From Eustoma russellianum (Eukaryota; Streptophyta; Magnoliopsida; Gentianales; Gentianaceae): DNA of 64,000 nt. Location: positions 30,329,173 to 30,393,172 of the forward strand of contig AP025047.1 in assembly GCA_036186865.1 (NCBI GenBank), in the 5' to 3' direction. The position numbers and the translations under genes are program-made. This document shows positions 45,801-56,282 of the stretch, piece after piece; position 1 is the stretch's first letter; every line of letters starts with the position of its first letter. A model generated the notes under the pieces. That model made no database searches, had not been told where the DNA came from, and worked only from the letters and a program-made list of their open reading frames with translations.

Positions 45801-47882
45801 ATGGCTATTGTTTCTCACAAAGGTGAGTTGGAAGGTATGTCTACACAACGCCCTCCTCTTTTTGATGGCAATAATTTTGTTCATTGAAAACTAAGAATGA
45901 GGCTATTCTTAATGGCTATAGACATCGATTTATGGTATATAGTTGAAGATTACATTCCAACGAAAGTTATACAAGTTAGTGGAGTAACTCAAGAAGTTGA
46001 AAAATATAAAAGTGAATGGTCATCGGATGATAAAAAGAAAATGTCCATGAATGCTAAAGCTATGCAATTACTTTTAAATGGACTTACAACTTCTGAAGCA
46101 GGATATGTGTCAAATTGCACAAGCGCACACGACATGTGGAAATCACTTGTATTAAAGCATGAAGGTACTAGTGGTGTTAAAGAGTCAAAAATAAACATGC
46201 TTATGACTGAATTAGAGACTTTCAATATGTTGCCAAACGAATCCATAACATCTATGGATTTGAGGATTACTAATATTTTCAATGCCCTTGAAGCTTTAGG
46301 GAAGTCATTTTCGAACAGTGAAAAGGTTCAAAAGGTGCTACGAAGTCTCCCTGCTGAATGGGATCCAAAGGTGACTGCAATCGAGGAGACAAAGTCAATC
46401 ACCAAGATGGATGAATTGATCAGGTCTCTTAAAGTCTATGAGGTAAAACTGAACCAACGAAAGTCTGAATCTTCTAAGTCATCTGGTAAGTCAATAGCTT
46501 TCAAAACAACCGAAACACATGCTAGTAACGATGATAGCAATAGTGATACTGAATTAGACGATGACTTGATATTGATCGCTAGAAAACTTAGAAAGTTTTT
46601 CAAACGTCCAAATAGGAATAGACAACGTAATTCTTCTTCTTCTTCTCAACCTAGGAAGAATAACACAAACAAATGGTATAATAAAGAATTAAAGTGTTAT
46701 GAATGCGGTCAAAAAGGACATATTTCATACGACTGTCCCACGAAGAAAAATAATAATAACCACAACAATAATAAACAAGCCAAGGACAAGGAGGCTCAAA
46801 CGACAAAGACAAAGGAGTCTAAGCCAAGAAAAGGGAAACGAGCAATGAAGGTGAGCACATAGAGCGACTCATCCGACTCAGAATCCGAAACTGAGGAAGC
46901 TCAAGTCTGCTTCGTATCCAACGAGGTATGTTCTTCTTCTGATAGTGATTCTGATAGTGACATGACATTTGATGAAATGTATGAAGAATTCCTAAGAATG
47001 CATGCTCACTGTAAGAGGCTCTCTAAAGAAAAGAAGAAACTAGTTGAAGAAAATGACAAGTTGAAGACGTCCAACTTGGAATTTTCCGATCAACTAGAAT
47101 CTCTTAAACAAGAGTCTACTAATACTCTTGATTCTTTAGAGAATAAAATTGAATCATATAGGAAAGATGAACAAAAGTTACAAATGGAAAATAAAATGTT
47201 AAAATCCAAGTTAGAAAGTTGTGAAAATGAAATAGTGCAACTTAAGTCTTCTAAATTTACCTTAGAAAAAATGATAGAACAATTTAAATCTGGTGCAAAC
47301 ATGTTAGACACACTCATCTCTTCACAAAAGTATGAAAATGATAAAACCGGCTTAGGCTATAAAGAAGAAAATGAAAAAGTGAATAAAAAGACTAAGTTTG
47401 TTTCATCTAGTACAAAGTTGCCATATAATACAATAAAATCAACTTTGCCTGCTACATCTTCTTCTACACCTTCTTCTACTAATATCAAGGCAAAAATGCA
47501 ACATACACCCATAATAGCACACACGCATAAACATACATCTAGGCCAAACTTTGCATCTAGACAACCTAGAAACTATGCCTATATGTATACAAATGCAACT
47601 AGACATAATAAAAAGCATCCAACTTATTATGAACCTAAGTATAGGCAACACTCGTATAAGTCTTATAGAAATACCTATGATCACACTTATACTATGCCTT
47701 TCAAGAAACAAAATCGCATGCCTTATACACATTATAAAATTCGGCCGTCCTATAATGATTATCAACCATGGCACAACATGTATAACAATGCATCTTCACT
47801 TATGTGGAATAATCATGTATATGCTTATCCTTCTTATTTTAACCATGCTAAAAATGTGCCTAAAAGGTATGTTCAAGTTTAG
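45801..47882 (+). pseudogene. Element F gag with coiled coil
   Basis: Gag forms the particle that packages element RNA. Start chosen at 45801 (MAIVSHKGELEGMS), which aligns with G's gag start MASTNLKTEQEGMS. After the first block RPPLFDG, stop TGA at 45885 replaces the Trp of the WKLRM block. Next come AIDIDLW, the UBN2 region (MQLLLNGL, SKINMLMTELETF, LRSLPAEWDPKV), and the knuckle CYECGQKGHISYDC (46697-46738). Stop TAG at 46860 replaces the Trp in the ASTWS block seen in G. Residues encoded by 46962-47300 form a long Lys/Glu/Leu heptad coiled coil, a Sirevirus Gag trait. A His/Tyr-rich tail leads to another stop at 47880. All share one frame. Confidence 0.9.
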
Positions 47883-47936
47883 ATACCTAAGGGTTATCTA
47901 AACAAGAATAATGCCCCTAACATTCAAGGACCCAAA

Positions 47937-48390
47937 TAAAGGGTACCTAAAACTTTGTCTCCATTGTAGGATAAACGCAAGGAATGCAAGAAGGAGGCAA
48001 AGTCAAAGAATCTGAAAACCAAATGGTTTTTAGATAGTGGATGTTCGAGGCATATGACGGGGAACCCCAAGCTATTCATCGAATTGGAACATATTAAGAA
48101 TGGAGGAAAAGTAACATTCGGTGACAACAACAAAGGACAAGTTGTTGGGAAAGGAACAATTGGGGACCCTAACACATTTCAAATACGAAATGTGTTATTA
48201 GTAAGCAATCTATCGTATAATCTACTTAGTATTTCTCAACTTATCGATTGTGGTTATAATGTCTCCTTTCTTCCCAATTCATGTGATATAATAAATGAAA
48301 AAGGAGAAATAGTTTTAAAAGGAAATAGAGATGGTAATATTTATACTCTTACCTTAGATAACATGTTAGATGCTAAGGTTAAGTGTCTAA
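47937..48390 (+). pseudogene. Element F protease region
   Basis: Still in the gag frame. Stops at 47937 and 47967, then KNLKTKWFLDSGCSRHMTG (48015-48062), the aspartic protease active site with the DSG triad in its usual Sirevirus context, and NVLLVSNLSYNLLSISQL, the end of the fold. The protease would cut the Gag-Pol precursor. Its active-site residues are present, but the stops upstream prevent translation from gag. Confidence 0.9.
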
Positions 48391-49600
48391 TATCACATGA
48401 CTTAGATGTGAATTTATGGCATAGAAGATTAGGCCATATAGGAATTTCAACCATTAGGAAATTATCTAAAAAGAATTTAATTAGAGGTATGCCTAAGTTA
48501 GACTTAGATAATTTTCAAATGTGCGAAACATGTATTAAGGGAAAACACATTAAAGAAACCTTAAAACCGAAACATGAAGTGATTACTAGTCATGTACTAG
48601 AATTGCTTCACTTAGACTTATTTGGTCCAAGTAGGACAAGAAGTCTAGGTGGACACTACTATGTGTGTGTCATAGTAGATGATTACTCACGCTACACATG
48701 GACATTGTTCTTAACACACAAAGATGATGCTCCATTAGCAATCGAAACCCTTATCAAGCAACTTGAAAACATTTATGAAGAAAATGTCAAAAGAATTAGA
48801 AGTGACAGAGGTGGAGAATTTAAAAACAAAGATGTAATCAAATTTTGTGAATTATATGGAATTAAACATGAATTTCTCACCACCTAGAACACCACAACTC
48901 AATGGAGTTGTTGAACGTAAAAATAGAACGATTCAAGAAGTTGCTAGGACAATGCTGTGTGAAAATAAATTACCTAAATATTTATGGGCTGAAGCTGTTA
49001 GTTGTGCATGCTATATTATAAATAGGCTCACTATTAGAAAGAAATTAAATAAAACGCCTTATGAATTGCTAAACAATAGACAACCTAAAATAGATTATCT
49101 TAAAGTATTTGGATGTAAATGTTTTGTGCTAAACACTAAGGATAATCTAGACAAATTTGAACAAAAGTCTATTGAATGCATATTTGTTGGGTATTCAACT
49201 AACTCAAGAGCATATAGGTGTTATAATCCTGCATCTAGAAAAATAATTGAATCAATACATGTAAAATTCAATGAAAATGCATGCTTCGAAGTTAGTGATA
49301 AACATCAACATAAACAAGAAACAAATGTTGAAAATATGTTTGATGATGATGTAATACTTGAGCCTGTACTTGATCATCTAGAACCAACTCCCCCTGAACA
49401 AGACATGCATGAACCCTTAGGTGATATAAATGAAGAAACTTTGCAATTGGAAGATAATGTAACTAATTATCCAGTTACATATGATAATGTTCACACTAAT
49501 GAAACATTTGAACAAGATGAGGGTGAACCTAGTCGATCTAGGAATTGGTGGCACCCTAGAGAATTAATCATTGGGGATCCAAGCGTTGGGGTTAGAACAC
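48391..49600 (+). pseudogene. Element F integrase
   Basis: WHRRLGHIGISTIRKLSK and CETCIKGKH form the HHCC zinc domain. The core has LLHLDLFGP (first Asp), VIVDDYSRYTW (second block), IRSDRGGEFKN (second catalytic Asp), and, after a 1-nt insertion near 48873, SPPRTPQLNGVVERKNRT with the catalytic Glu. The GKY-like C-terminal block LKVFGCKCFVLN follows. A variable acidic linker runs from 49320 to 49650. The frameshift is the only break inside this domain. Confidence 0.92.
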
Positions 49601-50700
49601 GTAGAAATATAAGTCAACTTGAAGGACATAGCTTAATCTCACAATTAGAACCTAAGAATGTAAAGGAAGCCTTAGGTGACATAACATGGATAGAAGCTAT
49701 GCATGAGGAATTGAACCAATTCACAAGGAACAATGTGTGGGACTTAGTACCTAAACCTGAAGATAAGTCTATCATAGGAACTAAATGGGTGTTTAGGAAT
49801 AAGATGGACGAACAAGGAAACATTACAAGAAATAAGGCTAGACTAGTCGCACAAGGTTATAATCAACAAGAAGGTATATATTATGAAGAAACCTTTGCAC
49901 CTGTTGCACGACTAGAAGCAATTAGATTATTACTTGCGATTGCAAGTCTAAGTAACATTAAACTCTTCCAAATGGATGTCAAGAGTGCTTTCTTGAATGG
50001 ATACATCTAAGAAGAGGTGTTTGTCAAACAACCCCCTGGATTCGAAGATCCAAAGAATCCTAACCATGTTTACAAGCTTAAGAAAGCTTTATATGGTTTA
50101 AAACAAGCTCCAAGAGCTTGGTATGATAGATTTGCAAACTTTCTTATTGCAAATAATTATCAAAGGGGAACTATAGACAACACATTATTCCTAAAAAGAA
50201 AAGGTAATGATTTGTTAATAGTTCAAATATACGTTGACGATATCATCTTTGGTTCAACCAACCCTACCTTAGTAAAAGACTTTGAAGAGTGTATGAAGTC
50301 GGAGTTTGAAATGTCAATGGTAGGAGAGTTGAATTATTTCTTAGGACTTCAAATTAAACAAACCCCTCAAGGAATTCATATTAGCCAACTTAAGTATGTC
50401 AATGATATGATTAAGAAGTTTGGTTTTGAAGAGTTGAAACCTACAACTACCCCCATGAGTGTTAGTACCAAACTTGATAAGGATGAAAATGGTAAACCTT
50501 TTGATGACACACTCTATAGGTCTATGATTGGATCACTGTTATACTTAACTGCATCAAGACCTGACATCATGTTTAGTGTATGTATGTGTGCTAGGTTTCA
50601 ATCTTGTCCTAAGGTATCACATTACAATGCCGTGAAAAAGATCTTTAGATATCTTAAGCATACAACTCACTTAGGACTGTGGTATGATAGAAACGCTAAG
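49601..50700 (+). pseudogene. Element F reverse transcriptase
   Basis: Blocks in order: WIEAMHEELNQFTRNNVW, KWVFRNKMDEQGN, RNKARLVAQGYNQQEG, FAPVARLEAIRLLLA, FQMDVKSAFLNGYI (catalytic Asp), stop TAA at 50008, EEVFVKQPPGFED, YKLKKALYGLKQAPRAWY, IVQIYVDDIIFGSTN with the YVDD catalytic pair, and FEMSMVGELNYFLGLQI. Apart from the stop between NGYI and EEVF all catalytic residues are present and the frame is open. Confidence 0.93.
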
Positions 50701-51183
50701 TTGGAATTACACGCATATAGTGATGCTGATTACGGTGGTTGTAAGCTAGATAGAAAATCGACTAGCTGTACTTGTCAATTCATAGGAACCAACTTGATTT
50801 CTTGGTTTTCTAAAAAGCAAGCTAGTGTAGCTCTTTCTACCACTGAAGCCGAGTATATTGCTTTGAGTTTATGTACTACCCAAATACTTTGGCTTAAACA
50901 GCAACTTAGTGATTTTGGCATTAAAATGAAAAAGATTCCAATTTTCTGCGATAGCACAAGTGCAATCAATCTTTCCCGGAATCCGGTGCTTCATTCTAAG
51001 GCCAAACACATTGAGGTGCGATACCACTTTCTTCGCGATCATGTTCAAAATGAGGACATAGTGATAAACCATATAAGAACTGATCACCAAATCGCTGATA
51101 TCTTTACCAAACCCCTTAATCAAGCCACGTTTGAAAACTTGCGTGCCAAGTTAGGTATAATGACTTACGATACCATTGTATAG
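50701..51183 (+). pseudogene. Element F RNase H and end of pol
   Basis: YSDADYGGCKLDRKSTSCTC, ISWFSKKQASVALSTTEAEY, CDSTSAINLSRNPVLHSKAK and HIEVRYHFLRDHVQ, then QIADIFTKPLNQATFENL, are the conserved copia RNase H blocks, with catalytic Asp and Glu residues in place. The frame is open from 50017 to the stop at 51183 and needs no correction. It is part of the same broken polyprotein, so it is listed as pseudogene. Confidence 0.92.
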
Positions 51184-51448
51184 TTCTATCTTTTGCATGA
51201 TTTGCAAAATAAAGGGGGAGATAGAATAAGCACATGATTTTAGATTTTAGTTGGTAAGTCATCATTTGGTATGAAATCAATTGGTTATGAGTTGAGTATA
51301 GGTTAAGGGGGAGAGTATGAGTTGAGGGGGAGCAAACATACTATTTAAAAGTTGAAAACATTTGGTTAAACTTTTTAAACTTTTGGTTATAAGTTGTGAC
51401 ATTAAAATCATGTTAGGTTATTTTGAAAATCATCCAAAAGGAGGAGAA
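51184..51448 (+). other. Multiple polypurine tracts of element F
   Basis: Purine blocks AAAGGGGGAG (51211), TAAGGGGGAGAG (51304), TGAGGGGGAGC (51323) and AAAAGGAGGAGAA (51436-51448), the last touching the 3' LTR. Repeated PPTs between pol and the LTR are a known Sirevirus feature. Confidence 0.85.
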
Positions 51449-53977
51449 TGTTGAGAAATATGTTTGGATAATTTTCAAAGTCATGATTTTAAGTGGTTAA
51501 TACTTAAAAATGTCATACATGGTGTTATATGTGATTAAAAGTTGAAAAAGTTGACATCGGTCTCTCAGGTTGTTGCACATCGATCGATGTCTAGGGTTTT
51601 TAGAAATAATTTTCTAAAATGTGTTAAAATGATTGTTTTCATTTGTACATGATTTATACATGTTCATTATGTGCTTATTATGTGTTTTTGGTGATTTTAA
51701 ATGTCTTGTGACTAACGTGCCTTGGAAGTTTCTACAACTTACCAAAAAGGGCAAAATTGGTATTTTGAGTTTTGTAGGAACATGATATGGTGGAAATATT
51801 TCAAGAGCATATTATTATACTATTTATCATGACAAAGTTGATATCATGATTATTTATGACCATCCGGGACATTTCTGGAGTTTTCTCACACCAGGGGTAT
51901 TTTGGTCATTTTACCCCCAAGGGTATTTTTGGTATTTTCACTCAAGGAATCTCTTGAGCATATTATTATCTTCATTCTGGAGCTGTGTTATTATTATTTT
52001 GAAGATAATATGATGATCTTATATCTTATTCTCTCAACCGATGATATTATTGACTATAGCTGGATATGTGACGATTTGAGATGTCACATTCTATTTTTTC
52101 TTGAAGACCCTCTTATATATGTTATAAGAGAACATTTATCATCAATATTCAGAGATATTAAAGGTGTCAAAGGTGTGGAAATGTTATTGACACATAAGAA
52201 GAAATATTGGGGAATTTCGGTGTTACAGTTGACATAATCTTGTCAAGTGTTATCTATTTATTTCTTCTTCAAAAATCTGAGTTGCTACACATATATATAT
52301 GTTGAAAAACGTGAGTTTACAGTTGGGAATGATACATTATTCATTTTATGAGTTGGAGACAAGTGGACCAACCAAAAAGGAGCTAGTTGGCAAAATTGCC
52401 AACTTGGAGTTTACTAAAAATAGCCAACGGCTATATTGTTTTTCTTGGGTATTTTCAGCAGATTTTTAAAGTCAAATGAAGACTTAACATGTCCTATTAT
52501 GGTGCTTGAAGTTGGGATAATTTGGTGGTATTATCCTTTCTTATAAGAAAAATCACAATTTTTGTTTGAAAAACAAAAGATGACCAACTGCTATTAGGCT
52601 AAGATTTGAAGCTGAATTTTGTTTGAATTCTTCAAGCCCACATGCCTATTCTTGTGCCAAGGAGTTGAAGGGATAGTGGAGTATTATCCCTTGCTTTTAT
52701 CTTCATATTTTCAAGATAATTCCAAGTCATCTTTGAGCTGAAAATTTCGGTCAACATGGAGTGCCTAGGTGGACCAATCATTGTGTTTTATTTTGCCAAG
52801 TGTACAAAGCCAACCATTGATGAGAAGACATTTGGAGTTGATGATGAAGATGATGACACATTGACATTCTTATCTTCAAGGCTCAAATCACACTATAAAT
52901 AGAGGCAATGGTGAAGAAGATGAAACACACTTGAAGCTCACAAGCATTCTATAGCTTTCATATTCATCTTCTTGTTCTTGTTGTTGTATTTTGTTGTAGC
53001 AAAGGTGTTCTTGATATTTTTGTTGTGCTACAAGCCTCTTGAGCTTCATTTGTAAGATTGATTAGCCATCTTTATAAGGCTACATCAATAGGTGTTAGAG
53101 GAGTTGCAACTAAGTGTTGCTTAGAAGGTGATTGTCCAAGTCTTGAGTAGGGTTAGTGTATAACCCAAGGATCAATCTTGGCTCTTGTTGTAAGGTGCTC
53201 ATTTCATAGTGAAATCCAAGGAAAGGTGTTCCTTGGGACTGGAGTAGGTCACATTGACCGAACCAGGATAAATCCTCGGTGTTCTTCTCTTGTTTCTTTA
53301 TTTCTGTTTTCTGCCCGTTTTTGACTGCAGTTTTCACCCAACTTCACACAATTTGAAAAAATAGCTAAACATTTTCAAAATTCGTGATTTTTGGTGGAGT
53401 TATACTTCAGACTGTTAGCTTTCATTTTCAACAAGAATCACTTGATTTGAGCAAGGGAAAGTTAGTCTTTCAGTCTTTGCAAGATAACTGCTCCAATCTG
53501 GCTACAATCTGACCAGTTTTGAGAAAAGTTAAATTCTGTATTTTTCAAGAATGCTTGAGGTCAGGGCCTTTTGGAAACTTCATCTACACATCCTAAGGAG
53601 TGTTTTGATATAAAGATCAACCTGTTTGGTTGAGTATTCAAAGAGAAACACTATTTGCAAAATCAGCAACATTCTGTCCAATTCTGTCCAGATTGACCAT
53701 CTGAATCTTTTTATTTGTTTGAAGGGTCAAACGATCTTCTTTTTGTCTGATTTTTGGACAGAGTCTTGTTAACTTATTGAAGTTCAATTATGGAAAGTTT
53801 CATAATTTTTGGAGTTGTGTACAATTATTTGTGAATTTTTGAAAAATGGGTTCTGAATCTGAGGTGGTCTCAGATTCTGTTTTCAAAGGGGATTTTAACA
53901 AAGGGTTGTAATGTAATTTCCGCAAACCACTATTCACCCCCCTCTAGTGGTGTTTATTGCAGGTGCACGGTCCTACA
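51449..53977 (+). repeat. 3' LTR of element F
   Basis: 2529 bp, about 30 hand-counted differences from the 5' LTR. Ends CCTACA and is followed by GTAAT. Confidence 0.95.
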
Positions 53978-53982
53978 GTAAT

Positions 53983-54073
53983 AAGCAATGTATCATGCAT
54001 ACTTATCTTATGCTCGTTTTTGCGCATATTTAAATCATGTATTTGAAAATCACTCAAACCCTTTTTCTCTACA
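53983..54073 (-). repeat. Element E 3' LTR, last part
   Basis: Resumes the LTR after F: AAGCAATGTATCATGC... matches 59174 onward. Ends TTTCTCTACA. The same terminus, in reverse, starts LTR G (TGTAGAAATAAGAGGG). Confidence 0.9.
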
Positions 54074-54246
54074 ATCTTCCCCTTTTGATGATTTTCAAAA
54101 TAACTTATGCACATGATTTAAATGCTATCGCTCCCCCTTCAAACATGCATAAAATCAAAACTTGAATTTTAAATTCCGAGTTGCTCCCCCTTAATTTATG
54201 CAATTAGTATCTCTCTCCCCCTTAAATCATGCTATCTGTCCCCCTT
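54074..54246 (-). other. Multiple polypurine tracts of element E
   Basis: C-rich blocks on plus at about 54077, 54131, 54184, 54213 and 54238, that is A/G-rich on minus (AAGGGGGAG type). Same repeated PPT arrangement as in F, mirrored. Confidence 0.85.
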
Positions 54247-56228
54247 TATTTTGAAAAGTAAATCAAAAGATGCCTGTAAAGATGAAAAAAAATCATGCGT
54301 TTCATATAACGTGCGTTCGTAAGGGTTATTTATTCTACCCTTTGAAAATGTTCCTTTTGGTACCCAAATTTGGGTGACCCTTTTAGGTCTTCCAAAAGGT
54401 GAGAGAGGTGATGAAAGCACAACATAATAAACTTTAGGTACAACTGTATCTGGCCTTTGGACAAGAACTCCTTTATGCGCATTATATGTAGGACGTTTTT
54501 GATATGTCCTTGTGTTTGTGTGACTAGTGCGTGGATGGAATGAATGCCGTGTATGCATCACTCTTTTTTTTCATATCGATATGGTACAAAATTGTATTTC
54601 GCATGACATGATGAAGAAGGGGGGGTGATGAGGGAATAGGCAATTTTTGCGTCATCTTAGACGCCTTTTGAGGCTTTGAGGTGTCTACTTTCTTAGACGC
54701 AACAAATTTAGTTGGTTTGGTGGATACTTCATTAGTGTCAACGTATCCCAAACCCGTTTTGTCACTGTCATGCTTTTGTGATAAGATAATGCGATGCAGC
54801 ATGTTAGATCCCGTGTCAAATTGTTTCACCTTTTTCTCTACATCCGCATTCCTTGATTTCAAGTTCGAAATTTCGGATTTCAATTCAATGTTCTCGATGT
54901 CAATGATGAAATTTCAGATTTTAATGAATTTATAATGCATGACGACTCTTCTTTCAAATCGTTTAATTGAGACACAAGATTTTTGTTAGAAGATTCTAAC
55001 AATTTCTTGTCTTCAATTAATCGCTTCTTTTCTTTTGCAAGAGTCTTTGAAAACTTATGCAATTCTAAATATTGACTAAATAAATCATCATAAGAACATT
55101 CAGAATCGGAATCAGAGTCAGAAGATACCTCATTTGATGCTTTAGATGTAAAGCATACTTGTGCCTTGTGTTCTTCCGTATCATCAGTCTCAGAGTCGGA
55201 TGTGTCACTCTAAGTGGAGGCTTTGAAGGCTCTTCTCCTTTGCTTAGGTTCTGAGACGAGTCTATTCTTGTTCCGATCCTTGTCAGGGTATTTGTTTGTT
55301 TGCTTTTCTTTATTAGGGTAGTCATATGATAGATGTCCAAGTTTGCCGCATTCATAGCACTTTATTTCCTTATTTTTATTTTTATGATCCTTAGATGAGG
55401 TAGACTTATGTTTAATCGATTTTCTTAATATTTTTCTTAATCTTTTAGCCATCGTGATTAAGTCCTCATCATCGGAATCTATGTCACTATCATCTACGAC
55501 GTATTCATTTGATTTAAATGCTATAGCCCTATCATTATTAGAAATGGACTCAGAATGTCTTAAAGCAAGTTTGTTTTCATATACCTTAAGTGATCCGATT
55601 AGTTCTTCCATTTTAATCAATTTGGTCTCTTTGCTTTCTTCTATGCCGTTACTTTAGGGTCCCACTCGGATGGAAGGCTTCGCAAGACCTTTTGTACCTT
55701 TTCCTGCATAGTGAAGTCTTTGCCAAGAGACTTAAGAGAATTGTAAATGTTAGTCAAGCGTAAATCCATCTCAACAATAGACTCATTTGGCAATAATTTA
55801 AAGGACTCAAGTGTGGTCATAAGCATATTAATTTTGGACTCCTTTACTTGGCTAGTCCCTTCATGTTTTATTTCAAGAATATGCCACATCTCTTGAGCAC
55901 TAGAACAATTAGACACGTAACTAGACTCACTTTTACTTAGGCCATTTAATAGTAGTTGCATGGCTTTAGCATTCATACTCAACTTCTTTTTGTCATCACT
56001 AGTGTATTCTTGTTTCGTTTTTATAACCTCTAGTGTGACACCGTCTACGGTGGATAACTTAGATGGAACAAAAGGACCATCTTCTATAATCGACCAGAGA
56101 TCAATATCTATTGCCATAAAGAAGAGTTTCATTCTTACCTTCCATTGAACGAAAGACTCACCGTCAAAGAGAGGAGGCCTTATGGTTGACATTCCTTCTT
56201 GCACAGTGCTATAGCTAGTGGATGCCAT
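54232..56228 (-). pseudogene. Element E gag, broken; pol absent
   Basis: The start is MASTSYSTVQEGMS at 56228, aligning with G. Block order: RPPLFDGESFVQWKVRMKLF, MQLLLNGLSKSE, KINMLMTTLESF, VLRSLPSEWDPKVTA, frameshift near 55640, MEELIGSLKVYENKL, knuckle CYECGKLGHLSYDY (last Cys changed to Tyr, about 55300-55350), stop at 55210 where G has Trp, DSDSE-rich linker, coiled coil KTLAKEKKRLIEDKKLLESS, then frameshifts to 54883 and 54561 and the RVTQIWVPKGTFSKGR block that normally lies just before protease. After that block, coding similarity stops. Start and end positions are the outer limits of readable pieces. Confidence 0.88.
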
Positions 56229-56264
56229 CTCACTGAATCGTTGGATCCTTTGTAGTGAGTGTTC

Positions 56265-56282
56265 CTGCGCTCTGATACCAAT
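56265..56282 (-). other. Primer binding site of element E
   Basis: CTCTGATACCAATT on plus, just left of TGTAGGATCTGC. Its complement contains TTGGTATCAGAG, the initiator-Met tRNA complement, and sets the minus orientation. Confidence 0.9.

Larger units (their letters stand above)
43147..53977 (+). mobile_element. Element F: full-length Sirevirus-like copia retrotransposon
   Basis: LTRs 43147-45677 and 51449-53977, TGTTGAG...CCTACA, flanked by GTAAT (43142-43146, 53978-53982). Contains a PBS, a single gag-pol frame from 45801 to 51183 (with six stops and one frameshift), and several PPT copies (51211-51448). The Gag coiled coil, long LTRs, and multiple PPTs are typical of Sireviruses. No envelope-like frame follows pol. 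The LTRs differ at roughly 30 positions by hand count (~1%), so insertion was fairly recent. Confidence 0.95.
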
